From Chaetomium olivaceum (lineage: Eukaryota; Ascomycota; Sordariomycetes; Sordariales; Chaetomiaceae), in assembly GCA_039881045.1 (NCBI GenBank), contig JAYWVB010000029.1, positions 248,001-312,000 of the forward strand: DNA of 64,000 bases, in the 5' to 3' direction. The notes beneath the pieces were generated by a model. It made no database searches, was not told the DNA's origin, and saw only the letters and a list, made by a program, of their open reading frames with translations. Made by a program: the position numbers and the translations under genes. Of the stretch, positions 22,401 to 32,436 are shown in pieces. Each line of letters opens with the position of its first letter. The first letter of the stretch is position 1.

Positions 22401-23385
22401 GGTGTGCTTGACATCTTAGGCAAGGCAGTGCGGGTTTCTGGGCGGCCACCGGCTCAGTCGTCAATCCAGCCACCTGTCCCGCAGTTGATGGAGCTACTAC
22501 ATGAGGGAAAAATGAATGGTTCTGTCTCGGCAGAAGAGGATAGGGATAGCGAAGATGAAAGGACGGTATTGGATAATATGGAAGGGACATCGCGCAGGCT
22601 GCCACGGACGGCAAACGAAGGCATCGGGCTCACCACCAGTATCCAACCCACCGTTCAGGAAGATGCAGCGGCCGCCGGAAGCCGACATCAGTCCGCGCTC
22701 GGCTTGGCTTACACAGACGAAACCATGTCGCTGTGGGGCTCGCCTGTTTCCACAGTGGCCGCGAGTGCCGACGAGATCGCCGGTATGCTCAACAGGGCAT
22801 CGGCCGTATCGGCCGCCGTATGTGTTCTTCCCTCTCACAAGAGGTTCGTGCAGCTGACCAACGTAGCTCGGGTCCCTTGCGGACCTCAAACAAAAACATA
22901 GCAACGTCATGGACGCGCATTACATGCGGCATCAGGCTATCGAGACTGGCAAGCTGACGGCCGAAACGGTGAAACAAGGCAGGACCCTGATGGTCTTCAC
23001 CGTCGCTACTATCATCTTTGTAAGTTTCTATCCTTTTTCTCGCGAGGCCCTCGACGGAGGTGCCCTTCCCCTTTTTCGTGGAAACGGTCGTATACTAAAC
23101 CATACAGCTCCCGCTGTCGTTCATGTCCGCCTTTTTCACCATAGACATCCGCCAGTTTGCCCGTGATGAAATCGGATCCATGAGCTTGGGTTACGTGTCC
23201 GCAGTCATATGTGAGGAGCACCGCTCCTGGACTTTAAATCGGGTATGGGATGCTAACGGGAACGAACCAAACCAGTGCCGATTTCAGCGGCAATCTCAGC
23301 GATTCTCGTTTACGTCGCGTTCAACTTGGACAAAATCTCGGCAACTAAGTCTGGAGCTGGCGACGACACGGAAAAGACGCACTGA
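19495..23385 (+). CDS. ankyrin-repeat protein fused to a CorA-like membrane domain
   Basis: Large fungal-type fusion. The ATG at 19495 (caccatgg context) opens an N-terminal region of unknown function. Ankyrin repeats follow (SPLHWAAGNGWTDAVKALL; TPLSWAAEHGQTDTAKLLL; DWAVKNKHDGTLHLLI), then the conserved WIHLPTNN-MRWVE segment, a long helical linker and a CorA-like C-terminus. Two hydrophobic helices (about MVFTVATIIFLPLSFMSAFF and the VILPISAAISAILVYVAF stretch) end the protein at 23385. Late exons I can place: ...-20822, 20905-20919, 20990-21143, ...-21997, 22116-22817, 22867-23019, 23108-23210 and 23276-23385; the junction near 21144-21347 is unresolved. The GMN motif of true CorA channels is absent (FFTID instead), so Mg2+ transport is unproven. 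One base is missing in the G3 run at 20483-20485, which otherwise stops the frame. A GC-AG intron and a 15-nt exon are discussed in the findings. Confidence 0.8.
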
Positions 23386-24105
23386 TCACATCGTTTTTCC
23401 GTGCTATCGGTTACCTGATAATGCCACTGGTTTCCTTGTAACTGTTTGACGATCCTTTAAGTCGGGTCATCACCTTGGTTCCAGACGCCAACATCAGATG
23501 CCATTATTGTTGAACGAAGCTCGGAAGACATCAAGACCTCTCCCACTAGGATTTTCCTTGATGCTCTTTTCGGTTTAGTTGAACGTTGCAGAGCAGCGGT
23601 CTAGGCATAACAGCGGTGACCCAATCCGTGAAGATGTCTTGACCGCAGCAAAATACCTGTCTCTTGGCACGTAGATGGGCGAGTCTGGATTCTTTCAGCC
23701 GCAGCTGAAGCCTACTTGATCAAGCATAGGCCCATGTGGGTGTGGCTGATGACTCGCATCAATACGGGCCGAAACTAGATTAGCAGTTCGATAAAAGCAT
23801 GAAGACCCTCACCATTCACTCCACTTCAAGTATTGAGCTAAGCGTTTGCAGAGTAGCTCACCGAACTAAGAATCTCCATCAAATTTGCGGGTTTGCCACA
23901 CTCCGGGTTCCAGAACTTCCGGGATTGGCCAGAACCAAGGAATAGGAGTCGCGCAAAACAATGGTTCTTACTTCTTATTCAAGGCGTGACGGCTGTGCCT
24001 GTTCCCTATCCTGCTGTCACCACCCTCCATTCTTCCACATTCCCGACAGACCCCATCTACGTGACAGTCGTACCTACTTGAGTCTCAAAAGGAGGTCTCG
24101 ATAAG
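23386..24105. other. intergenic
   Basis: No gene recognised between the ankyrin-CorA gene and the Cys-rich gene. Confidence 0.55.
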
Positions 24106-25277
24106 ATGAGGTCGATTGCAGGGTTGATGCTCTCACTCGCCGTTTTCACGGCGAGCCCAGTACTGGCAAAATGCAAGTCGGTATGCCACGACAAGTGCGC
24201 TCGAGCCGTGACGGGCACCGGGCAGGGTTCGATATTCACATCCAAGGCGAAGAGCGACTGTTCGAGTTTCGTCGTGACGACTTCTTACGGTCATACCGTG
24301 TATGGCGGCCCTATAGACCTTTGTGGAGACAATCGCTAACGATAGACGTAGTACCATGACGGCAGACACAACGGCTAGTGCTGACAAAATTATCCCAACG
24401 TACGCGTCGGCGTGCTCCAGCCCGGCAGGATATGCCAGTGCCTGCTCGTGCTACGGAATCACTAGCCATGTTGTGACGAAGACAGACAAGGTATGAATAA
24501 GTCCACTTGGATTTGCTTAGAGGGGCACTCTTAGCTAAACTTGATGTCTGCAGACAACAACCGTCACAGTTACTTCGGTTTCTACCTCGGGGTCGTCAAG
24601 TAGCTCGTCATCGTCCACCTCTTCTGCGGAGACCACGTCCGCTGCTGAGCCCACATCGTCAACGACTTCTGCCGAGTCCACGTCCTCGGTAGAGACGTCG
24701 TCCACATCATCCACATCGTCTGCCGCTCCCGAGCCAACCGGATGCGCCGCGGGATTGACGTCTTGTGGAACCACATGCCTCGATCTCAAGAGCGACCCTG
24801 AGAACTGCGGCGGGTGTGGCGTGAAGGTATGTCTATGGTCTTCATGATCTCAATCCCCCCCCAATCCGATCATCATCTCCATCGGCGTGAACAAGAGATC
24901 TAATGAATATAACCCTCCCAAAGTGCGACTCCGGCGTGTGTACCAATGGCGCCTGCTCGACCAATTCCTGCACCGGCCAGACCTGCGACACCTTCAGCGC
25001 TTGCGGGCCCGGCGGCTCGTGCGTGTGCGCCTCGGTCACGGGCGGCACCGGATTCTGCGCCGACGGCCAGACGCCCTGCGCCGGCCTGGCCGACTGCAAT
25101 ACCAGCGCCGACTGCCCCGTGGGAAGCGTCTGCGCCGTCGGCACGTGCTGCAGCCGCAATGTGTGCATCATCGCCGACACGTGCGGTGGCTCGACCGTTC
25201 CCGCCCGGCTGTTCAGGCCCAGGAGTGTTTCTTTTGCATCAGTGGGCCATCCGGCTGGGTATGTTGGGATGGTCTAA
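24106..25277 (+). CDS. secreted Cys-rich protein with Ser/Thr stalk
   Basis: Signal peptide at residues 1-21 (ending SPVLA), then a Cys-containing module (KCKSVCHDKC). A second module, CSSPAGYASACSCYG, lies on the exon at about 24352-24490. A Ser/Thr-rich stalk is on 24554-24826. A dense Cys region starts at CGTTCLDLKSDPENCGGCG and continues on 24924-25277 with CTGQTC, CGPGGSCVC, CADGQTPC, CPVGSVC and CCSRNVC. The spacing is typical of secreted fungal wall or matrix proteins; no enzyme domain is visible. The phases of the first and second exons do not agree as read (0 versus 2), so either a splice site differs or a base is missing near 24297-24352. The last 25 codons look unlike the rest, and the true end may differ. 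Function unknown. Confidence 0.65.
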
Positions 25278-26272
25278 TGCGATGTGGCCTTGATACCGTG
25301 TGAGCACCAGGGCTTGGGTGGAGCATAACGTTGTTGTACATACAGTTAGGATAATTATAATAACTACAGATGATCCACAACGGTCCTCTCCTTCTTCTCC
25401 TTGGCATGGACTTGTTCCACTTGTAGTCCTCGCAGAGCACCATCACAAATGGCCCAGGTATATAATATACCTCCCTTCCCTAGGGACCTACGTTACATGA
25501 TGCACTCAAGATGTGAGCATATCCCGAAACAGCAATAGCTTTCCGAAAAGAAACCTGAACTCCTATTTTCCAGAGTGTCAGATTCGGCAGCACCGTTAAT
25601 AATGGACCAATGATCCTCTGCAGGCGTCATCCGTGGGAAGTGTCAGGATTATCTTCGCGGCCTGCCATTGGTCGCTGCACATGGTGTGTTTACTTTATGC
25701 TCACAGATTCAAGCAAGGTTGGTAACACTAGGAGACTACACGGTAAACGGAAACAAGAACACCTACGATCCCTACCGGGCCAAGCACCGCCGCCGCGAAG
25801 CACTGCAGCACAGAAAAACTAAACTGTATCCTATGATATCTGGTCTACTGATGGCGGCTGTGCGAGATCAAGACGAGTTCATGGGGTTGCTTACTTCGCC
25901 AATGCCTGATTGGCCTGTAACTTATGAACGGCTGCATTCAATCAGTACTGGGTCACCATGACATGGCAGTTATGGGAGAAAGGGGCCAGTCGATTGGGAG
26001 TGGGGTCAGCAACGCTGACTTAAATATTACCAGCATTACGCGACTGAAGGAACACTTTATGTTTTATGATGGAATACCCGGTCCCGTGCCGTCATCCACT
26101 CCCCTTTTCCCTTTCCGCATGAATGGGAAAACCGGGAGTTCCTTGGATAATACGAAGTACCTATTTTTCGGGATACTGAATATACACAGGACGCGGTCAT
26201 ATTGCTCACAGCTTGCCGTGTTGTCCTTCTCCCTGGCTTGACATCGCCAATCTTGGGAGTGACTAACGTGCT
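25278..26272. other. intergenic, no gene recognised
   Basis: About 1 kb. A 97-codon frame at 25668-25961 has no recognisable features and no good start context. Confidence 0.5.
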
Positions 26273-28063
26273 ATGGAACAAAAACGAGTTGCTGTAACGC
26301 TCCTCGCACTTCTCATCGGAGGGGTCAGGAGCAGCCTTGATGCACCACCGAGCTGCCGGTACCTGCCCGGTGACGCGGAATGGCCAAGACCGACAACATG
26401 GGCCAAACTCAACCACACCGTTGGGGGTAGGCTCATCGCCGGCCGGCCTTTGGCTCTGCCCTGCTTTGAGGCCGACTTCGATGCTGCGGAGTGCGAAACA
26501 ACAAAAGCGGGATGGACATCGGTAGACATCTAGTGAGTCACACCAGAGTTGAGACATGAGGTACACTCAGCTGACACAGTTACACTCCACCCCTTCAGTC
26601 TTGACAACCCTGTAAATGCCATGTCTCCATACTGGCTGAACAACTCGTGTAGCCCTTCCTCCGGTCCTGGAGGAACATGCACACTCGGGAATATTGCTGC
26701 GTACGCCATCAACGTCAATAATGCCCAGGATGCCGCCGCCGGCCTTCGTTTTGCCCAGGCCAATAACATCCGGCTCACCATCAAGAACACGGGACACGAC
26801 TTCCTGGGGCGCTCAGCCGGTGCGGGATCTCTAGCACTATGGACACATAACCTCAAGGAGGTGACCTACATAGATCAATACCGCAGTCGCAACTACACGG
26901 GGCCTGCGGCCCGGCTTGGGGCAGGCGTCCAGTATTCCGACCTCTACCCTGCCAACACTAGCACGCACCGTTATCGCGTCCTGGTAGGGTCCTGCCCTAC
27001 CGTGGGTGTCGCTGGAGGCTTCAGTCAAGGCGGCGGACACAGTCCACTGTCGGCCAAGTACGGTCTGGCTGCCGACCAGGTCCTGAACTGGGAAGTGGTA
27101 ACGGCCGACGGGAAACACCTCACGGCGTCGCCTTCGCAGCACGCCGATCTGTACTGGGCCTTGCGTGGCGGCGGCAGCGGCAACTACGGTGTCGTGCTCT
27201 CAACGACAGTCAAAGCCTACCCAGACGGCCCGGCAGCCGGAACAGGCTTTGCCTTCACCAACGAAGACGACACCACCTACTGGGCCGCCGTCTCGGCCTT
27301 CTTGCGGCACCTTCTTGTCCTGGACGAGCTAGACGGCTACCTATCAGGCTTCATGATTACAGCGCAGCAATTCTACCTGTTATTCGCGCTGCTCCCCGAC
27401 GCCGAGTCGGCTGAAGACATCACCGCCCCGCTCGCCCCCCTTTTTGCGGAGCTTGCCGCCCTTAATGTGACTGTCACCAACAACCGGGCCAGCCACCACC
27501 CTAGCTTCGCCGGCTGGTACGATGCGTGGGCACGGCCGTTGGAATACGGCACCGGCAATTCCATGGGCGGGCGGCTAATCCCGCGGACCGTGGTGCGGGA
27601 CGACCTCCCCGCCCTCGTAGCCGTGCTGCGCGAGATAGCCGAGGACGATAAGGGGGGCATCAACGGCGTGGTGGTCAATGTGACGGAGGCGCGCGTCGGG
27701 GAGGCAGCGGCGGCCGGGGCCAGCGCCGTACTGCCGGCGTGGCGTGACGCGCTCTTTACGCTGATTCTCGCCGTCCCGCTCGAGGAGGATGCTAGCCAGG
27801 AGGTCATGCAAACCGCACAACGGTGGCTCAACGAGGGACAGGACCGGCTGCGTGAGGTGACGCCCGGTGGGGGTGCGTACATGAACGAGGCGACGTTTGA
27901 TAGCGAGAACTGGAAGGAGGATTATTTTGGGGCCAATTACGAGGCTTTGCGCGCTGTTAAGGCTGAGTATGACCCTGAGGATCTGCTCTGGGCCAATGCC
28001 GCCGTCGGGAGCGATGAGGCGTGGGAACCTGCAGCGGATGGAAGGCTGTGCAGAATCCGCTGA
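26273..28063 (+). CDS. secreted FAD-linked oxidase (berberine-bridge-enzyme type), bicovalent flavin
   Basis: Oxidoreductase of the FAD_binding_4/BBE family; members oxidise alcohols, sugars or secondary-metabolite intermediates with O2. Exons 26273-26532 and 26599-28063 (66-nt intron) encode 574 residues. A signal peptide covers about residues 1-20. The FAD domain shows NTGHDFLGRSAGAGSL, where His at about 153 is the 8-alpha flavin attachment, and GSCPTVGVAGGFSQGGGH, where Cys at about 219 fits the second (6-S-cysteinyl) attachment. A bicovalent flavin is therefore likely. The C-terminal BBE segment is present near YFGANYEALRAVKAEYDPEDLLW. The acceptor at 26598 was chosen over an earlier one because it restores VDIY-LDNPVNAMSPYWLNN. 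The frame is intact. It sits tail to tail with the SDR gene; the pair is not evidence of a pathway by itself. Confidence 0.9.
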
Positions 28064-28244
28064 CGTGTATAGGGCAAAGATACGGCAAAGATAAGTACAA
28101 TACATCCCGTGTAGACGACCAATGCAAGCAGTTTACGTGCATCACATCTTGCCAGATGAACAGTTCGTACGACCGTGGTCATAAGAACACATGGCCGCTC
28201 AACTTGCCACCCTTACTACGTAAGGTCTACCTGTGGTTTCATGT

Positions 28245-29165
28245 CTAAGAACGGCGTTTAACCAGCTCCAAACCCTTCCCCTGGTTGCAACCCTTGTCCA
28301 AACGCCACTGAGGGAAGAAGCAGCTCACAAAGCGTACCAGTCCAGCGAACGAACCCCGCCACACCTGCCCCTTGGCTCCGCCGAGGATATCACCAATCAC
28401 CTGCTCGGCAAACACATGAACACTCATAGAATCGCCTTGGTGAGACGTACGCTCCTTGTATGCCGTCTCCTGGATATCGTAGTAGTGGGACGACCTGGGC
28501 AAGTTCATCCGCCCCCCGGGCCTGTTAAACATCGGCGTGTCGACGGACCCGCACACGGCCGTCACGACTCGCACTCCAAGCGGCTCCAGCTCCATCCTCA
28601 TGATCTCGGACATGCGCCACAGGGCTGCCTTGGAGCTAGAATAGGCCCCTGGTTGTAGTTATGTTTTAGCTCTAGGCTGTTTCCCGTTTCTTTTCTAGGC
28701 CAAGGAAGGGTGGAACGCACCGGACCACACCAAGGGCAGAACGCATGAGATGGAGGTGTGGTTGGAAATGACACCCTTGGCCTCGATTAACAGAGGGGCG
28801 AAGGCCTGCACCATGGCAAGCGGGCCCCAGACGTTGACGTCGTACAGCTTCTTTGATTCGGCGATGTCGACGTCAAGCAGCGGACACACGAACTCGGCCC
28901 CGGCGTTATTGACAAGCACATCGAGCCGTCCGCCGGTGCGTTCTGTGACAACGGCCTTGCATTGCGAGATGCTTTCCGGGTCTGCGACATCGAGCTGGAG
29001 AATCTCCACGTCGCTGAGCTGTAAAAGGTCTTCTGCCTTGGAAATATCGCGGGCGGTCGCGAAAACATGGAAGCCCCTCTTCTGGAAAGCTTTTGCCAAC
29101 GCCCAGCCGATGCCGCCCGCGCTACAACCCGTGATCACAACCGTCTTCTTCTCTATGACTGTCAT
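28245..29165 (-). CDS. short-chain dehydrogenase/reductase, Ayr1-like (1-acyl-DHAP reductase type)
   Basis: NADPH-dependent classical SDR. Exons 29165-28721 and 28648-28245, joined across a 72-nt intron, give 282 residues. The cofactor motif is TGCSAGGIG (residues 12-20), followed by LDVLVNNAG and the catalytic Y-x3-K in AYSSSKAAL; this Tyr-Lys pair is created only when the intron is removed (WSG-AYSSSK). The start VVITGCSAGGIGWALAKAF and FHVFATAR match fungal homologues of yeast Ayr1, which reduces 1-acyl-dihydroxyacetone phosphate at the ER and lipid droplets. Paralogues have drifted to other substrates, so the reaction is inferred only at the family level. The catalytic Ser is likely in SNHTSISCVLP. 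Confidence 0.87.
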
Positions 29166-29701
29166 TGTATTTGGTGGATGGTCGAGGGCGTGGTTAAAAA
29201 GAGTAATTTACGACGGTAAACAATCAGGGTTTGAAGGTAAACCGGATGGGCTGGCGGTGTACTACTTGGAGCTTGGAACAGAAGAAAGACGAGTCCCGCG
29301 AGTCTCGAGGCGTTTACCAACAAACCGTCCAAAACTTCTTAGCCCCCAACCCATCTCGCACATGTTGGTACGGACTTGATGTTACATGGCATAGTCGACA
29401 GTAAGTATACCATTAAACGCACTACGCGGCCGCCATTGGCCGGGAGAAAACAGGGGACGGGAAACTTTAACCTATCGTGGCCCGGAAAGTCAGGATGTTG
29501 GTGTGCTTCCGGCTTGAGTTAGGGGGCACAGCCTGCCAAAAAGAGATCACCAACTCCGTCCATGCAGCCTCCTTTCCGGGATTGACTTGGGCTTCCGGGG
29601 AAAAGGGGGTTACAAATCAACTTATCACCTACCCACCATACAACCCTCCCATCAGTGACATTCCTCACGTGAGTCACGTCTTCTGCGCCCTGCACCCCGT
29701 A
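29166..29701. other. intergenic
   Basis: SDR promoter side and 3' flank of the bZIP-ankyrin gene. No gene recognised. Confidence 0.55.
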
Positions 29702-30514
29702 TCAACCCCGAACCAACAACACTTCCACCCCTTCCTCCCACCCCTCCGCAATCGCCCTCATCAACAACGTTTGCCCCTCCCCATCATACCCATCCAGCAA
29801 CGCCGACCTCACCACCCCCGCCGCAACCCCAACCTCCAACAACGCTCTCAGCAACCCTTCTCTCCTCCCCAAAACAGCCCAGTGCATCGCCGTCCTCCCA
29901 CCCTCATCAAGCTCATCCACGGCCGCCCCGGTATGTAGCAGCGACCGCGCCACGTCCTCAAATCCGCCCTGCACGGCGTGCATTAGCGCCGTCTGCCCGT
30001 CGCTGTCGCGGTCGTTGACGCCGCACCCGGGGGATTGATGCGAGAGGAGCAGACGCACGATGCGGTCGTTGCCTTTGGAAGCCGCAAGGTGCAGGGGCCC
30101 AAGCCAACCTTGGCCGTGGGAGGCGGTTGTCGGTTTTGGGGGGGCCGTTGGTGATAGGGGTGCTGATGATGATGATCGTGCGGTTGTTAGGGGGAAGAGA
30201 GGTGTGGATTGCGGTGCTGCCGGGAGTGCTGGTTCTAGCACTGGTGATATGGGCAATTGGTGGTTTGGGGGTCGATTGGGGGGTCGGGCTTCCTTTCTTG
30301 CTCTGCTTCTCCCGTTTGCGTATTGGGGTCTTATCCTGGCTTTGCTTCCCTTGGTACATGCACTCCGTCAGTGAGTGTGACAACAACGGGGACGGGTAGG
30401 GAAGCCGCGGTAGCGGTCAGGTTGTTAGGGAAAAAGCACACATCGAAACCTTCGCTGTGCAAGGCGATTCTGTTCCCGCCGCCGAGCAACAGCGTCATCT
30501 TTGACCGGCTTCAT
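29702..30514 (-). CDS. bZIP basic-region plus ankyrin-repeat protein
   Basis: Exon 1 from the ATG at 30514 encodes MKPVKDDAVARRREQNRLAQRRFR, in which N-R-L-A-Q-R-R-F-R fits the bZIP DNA-contact signature N-x-x-A-Q-R-x-F-R. An intron of about 100 nt follows; candidate sites allow more than one phase, so the junction (about 30440/30350) is unresolved. Exon 2 starts with a basic, Pro-rich linker and then ankyrin repeats: GPLHLAASKGNDRIVRLLLSH, GQTALMHAVQGGFEDVARSLL, GRTAMHWAVLGRREGLLRALL, GQTLLMRAIAEGWEEGVEVLL. It ends at 29702. No leucine zipper follows the basic region. This short bZIP-ankyrin layout occurs in filamentous ascomycetes; its target genes are unknown. I infer a nuclear regulator. 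Confidence 0.72.
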
Positions 30515-31527
30515 CTTCGACACGAGATATTGAGCACACCAGGAACTCAACTGTAAGTATTCCCTAGGATTTGAGTGGATTTGAAAAGGAAAAATGCGGC
30601 AGACAAAGGGCGTGTGCTGCCCGAACGTTAAGATGAGATTGTAGAAAATCGATTCAACCTTCCACTCCTGCCGATGGCACTGTTGAAACATACAATACCG
30701 GGCACCACGGCTGTAGGCCGCGGGCGTCGGTGGCTCCGACAATGTCTTCGCGGCCAATGTGAACCAAAGCCCCACTGTTCCATCCTCAGGGACGGTTAGT
30801 TGTCCCCACTATCCAGGTACCGTCCTGCAGGACCATCGCGGATGCGGGAATCCATTTATGCAATAGGGAGTAAGAATGTGCTGATCAAGGCAGAGGGTAG
30901 TTCAAGTTCTGTCATTCCTTTCCATCTTTATCCATATATACGAGTTCCCCACCGCGTGGACAATCTTGTCCAAGCCGTCCGCTGATTCGGATTCGGAGTA
31001 ACTGAGTTCTAACGACATTTGAAGCGCATTTGTATGTATTGATCGTGGAGGATTCGGCTAATCTGGGCGCATATGCAAAGTACTTTTTGATGCAGCCTTG
31101 GCTGGCTCGTTCAGGGTTACAGGGCTCCCACGGTGAACCTGATGCCGTGTCCACTCGTCCCTGTAGCACTACCCCGGGCTGTCCCCTAGGAGGATCGCCA
31201 GATTTTGACTTCCAACTACACTATCGGGTAAAAGTTCCTGCGGATCTAGACGAGGGATCGGGAGAAGATGGCGCCATGAAAGCTCTAACAGTAGGTGGTA
31301 AGAGTCAGGCTGCGGAACCGAGGCCAAGCAAGTAAGGATGACGAAAGACCAAGACTGCGTATTCCATCAAGAATCAAACAATGGCGGCAATGTTGAAATG
31401 TTAGTCTAGTGCATTGCGAACTTGGGCTCCTCCGAGATGAGATGGTCCCTGCAAATAACTATGCCGGTTGCTGGTCGATCTAGACGGCTAAGGCGCTGGT
31501 CGTGAGCCAGTTCTCAGTAAGGAGGTG
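30515..31527. other. intergenic, no gene recognised
   Basis: A frame at 31030-31335 shows no family features. The sequence leads into the solo LTR target site at 31528. Confidence 0.5.
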
Positions 31528-31532
31528 GCCTG

Positions 31533-31796
31533 TGTAACGGTCCCAGGAGTATATTGCAACTATCTGGTGACGACTCTACGAGTACACTAAGCTTGAAGAA
31601 GAAAAGGAAAGATGAGGGACTCTGGCAGCTCGTGGCTGCTTTATGATCGCGAGTGCGGTGGCCCGAGCGCATTGCTAGAATGTTCGGTGTGCTGTGGGGC
31701 AACTGGGAATAGCTTCATCCAGGGGTTCGGTGGATCGTGCTTGTACGTGAGCTGGCCGAGGGTTACCGAGGCCCACCTCGGGCACAGCCCGTTACA
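31533..31796 (+). mobile_element. solo LTR, copy 1 (264 bp)
   Basis: Begins tgtaacgg and ends ccgttaca, so it has the TG...CA ends of a retrotransposon LTR inside an 8-bp inverted repeat. The flanks carry a perfect 5-bp duplication, gcctg (31528-31532 and 31797-31801). The second copy at 59961-60224, in the opposite orientation, differs at one base (tatctgg here versus tagctgg). No internal gag/pol sequence is next to it, so it is a solo LTR left by LTR-LTR recombination. The 95-codon frame inside it is not a gene. Confidence 0.88.
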
Positions 31797-31801
31797 GCCT
31801 G

Positions 31802-32436
31802 AGCAGATATGGCGGCTAGACACTGCACACAGCAGTCCCAAGGATAGGGCAGAGCGCGCTACATCCCAGCATACGGTGAGGGCCTACTTGGCACCATGAG
31901 TGTCCAGTGATGATACTGCAGCGGGTTAGACCACCACGGTTTGTTGTTACACGGAGAGTCCTTGGGGTTGATAATGTGATGAGAGAGCATTCGTCATACT
32001 GCAGCGGGCCTCGGCCGGCTCCAGGTCATCGCCTTCGAAGAACACGTACATAAGCCACTCTATACAAATCTTTCTCCATCCTTCATACCAGCCATGGGCC
32101 ATTAGTGATCGGTGTTCGCAGCACCCAGCTCACTACCTCTACCTAAAGCCAAAGATTATATCCCCCCACCCTCTGGCCAAAAGAGCCGAACTCAACGAAG
32201 AAATCAAGAAATCGAATTAGAGGGAAGAAATCGAGTAAGATGAAACGTAAATGGAGTAAACAAGTTCTGTTTCGATTTCCAGATGGTACTCGTTTAGCTT
32301 CTGCTTAGGTTTGGTCGACCTTTGTACTAGGAGTTCGGCTCTGATTGTCCATGGGGCCCCCATCCCTAAATGCTGAGCTGCCCGAGACGAATTTGCTCAC
32401 TTCATTGGAAAGCATCGTACATGTCCAGCTAAATTT
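31802..32436. other. intergenic, no gene recognised
   Basis: A direct repeat catactgcagcggg/gatactgcagcggg occurs at about 31,913 and 31,995. Nothing else stands out. Confidence 0.5.

Noticed and set aside
26273..29165. FAD oxidase plus SDR as a secondary-metabolite cluster
   Set aside because: No polyketide synthase, peptide synthetase, terpene synthase or pathway regulator is near, and the two genes are convergent.
31533..31796. MITE (non-autonomous DNA transposon) reading of the 264-bp element
   Set aside because: The terminal inverted repeat is only 8 bp, the ends are TG...CA and the duplication is 5 bp, all of which fit an LTR better. It is kept as an alternative in the check.
31612..31899. 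95-codon frame shared with 59855-60145, looking like a duplicated small Cys-rich gene
   Set aside because: The shared part coincides exactly with the TG...CA element flanked by target duplications, so it is LTR sequence and not a gene family.
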